A DNA stretch of 6,686 bases from an uncultured Romboutsia sp. (lineage in GTDB: Bacteria; Bacillota; Clostridia; Peptostreptococcales; Peptostreptococcaceae). Position 1 is the first letter of the stretch, and every line of letters begins with the position of its first letter. A program made the position numbers and the translations under genes. The notes beneath the pieces are model-generated. The model had not been told where the DNA came from and ran no database searches. It saw only the letters and a list, made by a program, of their open reading frames with translations. The stretch is from assembly GCA_937907205.1 (NCBI GenBank), contig CALESE010000074.1:1-6686 (forward strand). The letters are read 5' to 3'. Below are positions 5,989 to 6,686 of the stretch, piece after piece.

Positions 5989-6271
5989 AGAAAGAACAAT
6001 AACTCCTTATTATTGTTGTTAATATATAATACTTCTTAGAATTCAGGCCTAATTAACATTATTATAGAAGGAATAATAATGGAATCTAAGTAAATTTCCC
6101 TAAGGGTAACCAGTCCTAAGCAAATCTAGGAGAAATTATATTATATATTAACTTTTCTGTATAATGAATATAGAGTATGTTAAAAATACATGTATTTATT
6201 ATGTGATTTTTTAACTACAGTTCTATTGCAAAAGCTATCCAACGCCAATTAGACTAGCTTTTGCTTTTTTT
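5989..6271 (+). ncRNA. Unidentified structured non-coding RNA of about 280 nt
   Basis: This is a complete RNA gene: a consensus promoter ends just upstream and a strong intrinsic terminator closes it. No protein-length reading frame on the plus strand explains it. By eye the transcript folds into ordered helices. H1 is 5995-6002 with 6010-6017 (8 bp, loop CUCCUUA). P2 is 6018-6030 with 6140-6152 (13 perfect pairs), enclosing the central domain. P3 is 6035-6044 with 6082-6090 (9 bp, one bulged A). P4 is 6057-6065 with 6073-6081 (9 bp, loop AGAAGGA). P5 is 6093-6102 with 6127-6137 (10 bp, one bulged A). P6 is 6157-6161 with 6216-6220, and P7 is 6179-6191 with 6201-6215. UCCUU in the H1 loop can pair with AAGGA in the P4 loop, suggesting a kissing-loop tertiary contact. 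I recognise no family: the size is below ROOL and GOLLD RNAs, and group I intron core motifs, a tRNA-like domain and a 6S-like long helix are absent. It runs opposite to all protein genes. Function is unknown. It may be part of the homing cassette or a phage regulatory RNA. Confidence 0.7.
6228..6271 (+). terminator. Intrinsic terminator of the plus-strand RNA
   Basis: A perfect 10-bp stem, GCAAAAGCTA (6228-6237) with TAGCTTTTGC (6255-6264), is followed by seven T residues (6265-6271). The loop is 17 bases and can add a TC:GA step. The T-run is only on the plus strand, so the terminator works for the plus-strand RNA. It ends eight bases before the gp25 stop codon, preventing antisense transcription into that gene. 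Confidence 0.88.
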
Positions 6272-6278
6272 ATTACAT

Positions 6279-6671
6279 TTAAATTCTATAAGGATTATCT
6301 TCAGCTGTTATTTCCATATTATATTGATTAATTTGTCCTGTAGCTTTAATAATGTATTGTATATATATTTTTACAGTTGTATTATCAGATATAATAGTTA
6401 TGTCTTCAGATCGCATTTGTATTCTAGGTTCATATGCTTGAACTGCATTTAATATATCTTCTTTTAATAAAGCTTCTATTACTACTCCTTGATACATAAA
6501 TATTCTTTCAATTAACATACAACCATAAGCAGGATCTCCTAATAATTCTCCTGGTCTAGTTCTTAATAATATACCTAAACATTCATTTATTGATTTATTT
6601 TCTATTGATAAATTTGTTTTATATGTTCCTCTATTTATCATTTGAGGAAAACTAAATGTTGTTTGATTCAT
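6279..6671 (-). CDS. Baseplate wedge protein, gp25/W-like
   Basis: A complete 130-residue protein of the T4 gp25 / P2 W (lysozyme-like baseplate) family, whose usual length is about 110-135 residues. The family signature RTRPGELLGDPAYGC is at 37-51, followed by a helix (IERIFMYQGVVIEALLKEDILNAVQAY) and YEPRI at 80-84. The C-terminal half is a beta-rich sheet (ITIISDNTTVKIYIQYII). gp25 joins the baseplate wedge and contacts the tail sheath, helping start sheath assembly. The ribosome site AGGAGG (6679-6684) is seven bases from the ATG. The gene normally stands directly before a gp6/J gene. Here about 2.1 kb of endonuclease and non-coding RNA come between. The reading frame ends naturally at the family length, so the insertion is intergenic and does not split gp25. 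Confidence 0.92.
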   Translation of the reverse strand: MNQTTFSFPQMINRGTYKTNLSIENKSINECLGILLRTRPGELLGDPAYGCMLIERIFMYQGVVIEALLKEDILNAVQAYEPRIQMRSEDITIISDNTTVKIYIQYIIKATGQINQYNMEITAEDNPYRI

Positions 6672-6678
6672 ATTTTAA

Positions 6679-6684
6679 CCTCCT
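6679..6684 (-). promoter_or_regulatory. Ribosome binding site of the gp25-like gene
   Basis: A full AGGAGG on the minus strand, seven bases before the ATG at 6671, the strongest such site in the window. The following GGTTAAAATATG is identical to the leader of the gp6-like gene. Confidence 0.85.
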
Positions 6685-6686
6685 AC

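Noticed and set aside
6164..6214. 16-codon frame MNIEYVKNTCIYYVIF in the non-coding RNA, considered as a type I toxin
   Set aside because: There is no ribosome site upstream, the peptide lacks a typical toxin hydrophobic helix with charged tail, and the stretch is explained by helix P7.
5989..6271. tRNA, tmRNA, 6S RNA or riboswitch
   Set aside because: There is no T-loop, CCA end or acceptor stem, no single long bulged helix, and no plus-strand gene after the terminator for a riboswitch to control.
4181..6271. IscB/TnpB-type RNA-guided nuclease with its guide RNA
   Set aside because: The protein has a Vsr-like EDxHD core and not RuvC, HNH or TnpB motifs, and the RNA is transcribed divergently with its own terminator.
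5882..6278. Group I intron carrying the endonuclease
   Set aside because: The gp25-like protein ends at its full family length and the gp6-like protein starts normally, so no split exon exists; I also see no conserved P7/R-S core on either strand.
6261..6452. Plus-strand 63-codon open frame
   Set aside because: It begins within the terminator and runs antisense to gp25; it would not be transcribed past the T-run.

Overview
The window is a strongly AT-rich piece of a contractile-tailed (myovirus-like) bacteriophage or prophage. All five protein genes lie on the minus strand, so transcription runs from right to left. The purine-rich AAGGAG-type ribosome sites, standard stop codons, a LamG-type fibre protein and a dockerin-like module suggest a Firmicutes host, probably a gut Clostridium-like bacterium. 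The host assignment is inference.

From right to left in transcription order, the window starts with a complete gp25/W-like baseplate wedge gene (6671-6279). It ends with a gp6/baseplate-J-like wedge gene (4114-1952), a tail fibre gene with collar-like repeats (1929-1090), and the first 357 codons of a LamG-containing receptor-binding or fibre protein that runs off the left edge (1073-1). These four genes would build the baseplate wedge and the host-recognition fibres. The fibre and LamG genes are tightly packed, and the gp25 and gp6 genes share the same translation leader.

Between gp25 and gp6, which are usually neighbours, sits a unit of about 2.1 kb that looks inserted (about 4137-6271). 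Its left part is an intact 566-residue EDxHD/Vsr-like homing endonuclease on the minus strand, with its own promoter and a hairpin after its stop codon. Its right part is a roughly 400-base stretch without a protein gene. That stretch holds a convincing plus-strand non-coding RNA gene of about 280 nt, with a consensus promoter (TTGCAT, 17 bases, TATAAT), extensive predicted secondary structure and a strong intrinsic terminator. The two promoters diverge from a GC-rich palindrome.

The two most notable things are this unidentified structured RNA, paired divergently with a homing endonuclease, and a two-repeat dockerin-like calcium-binding module embedded in the baseplate J-like protein. I could not assign the RNA to any family I know. 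All pairings were found by eye, without covariation support.
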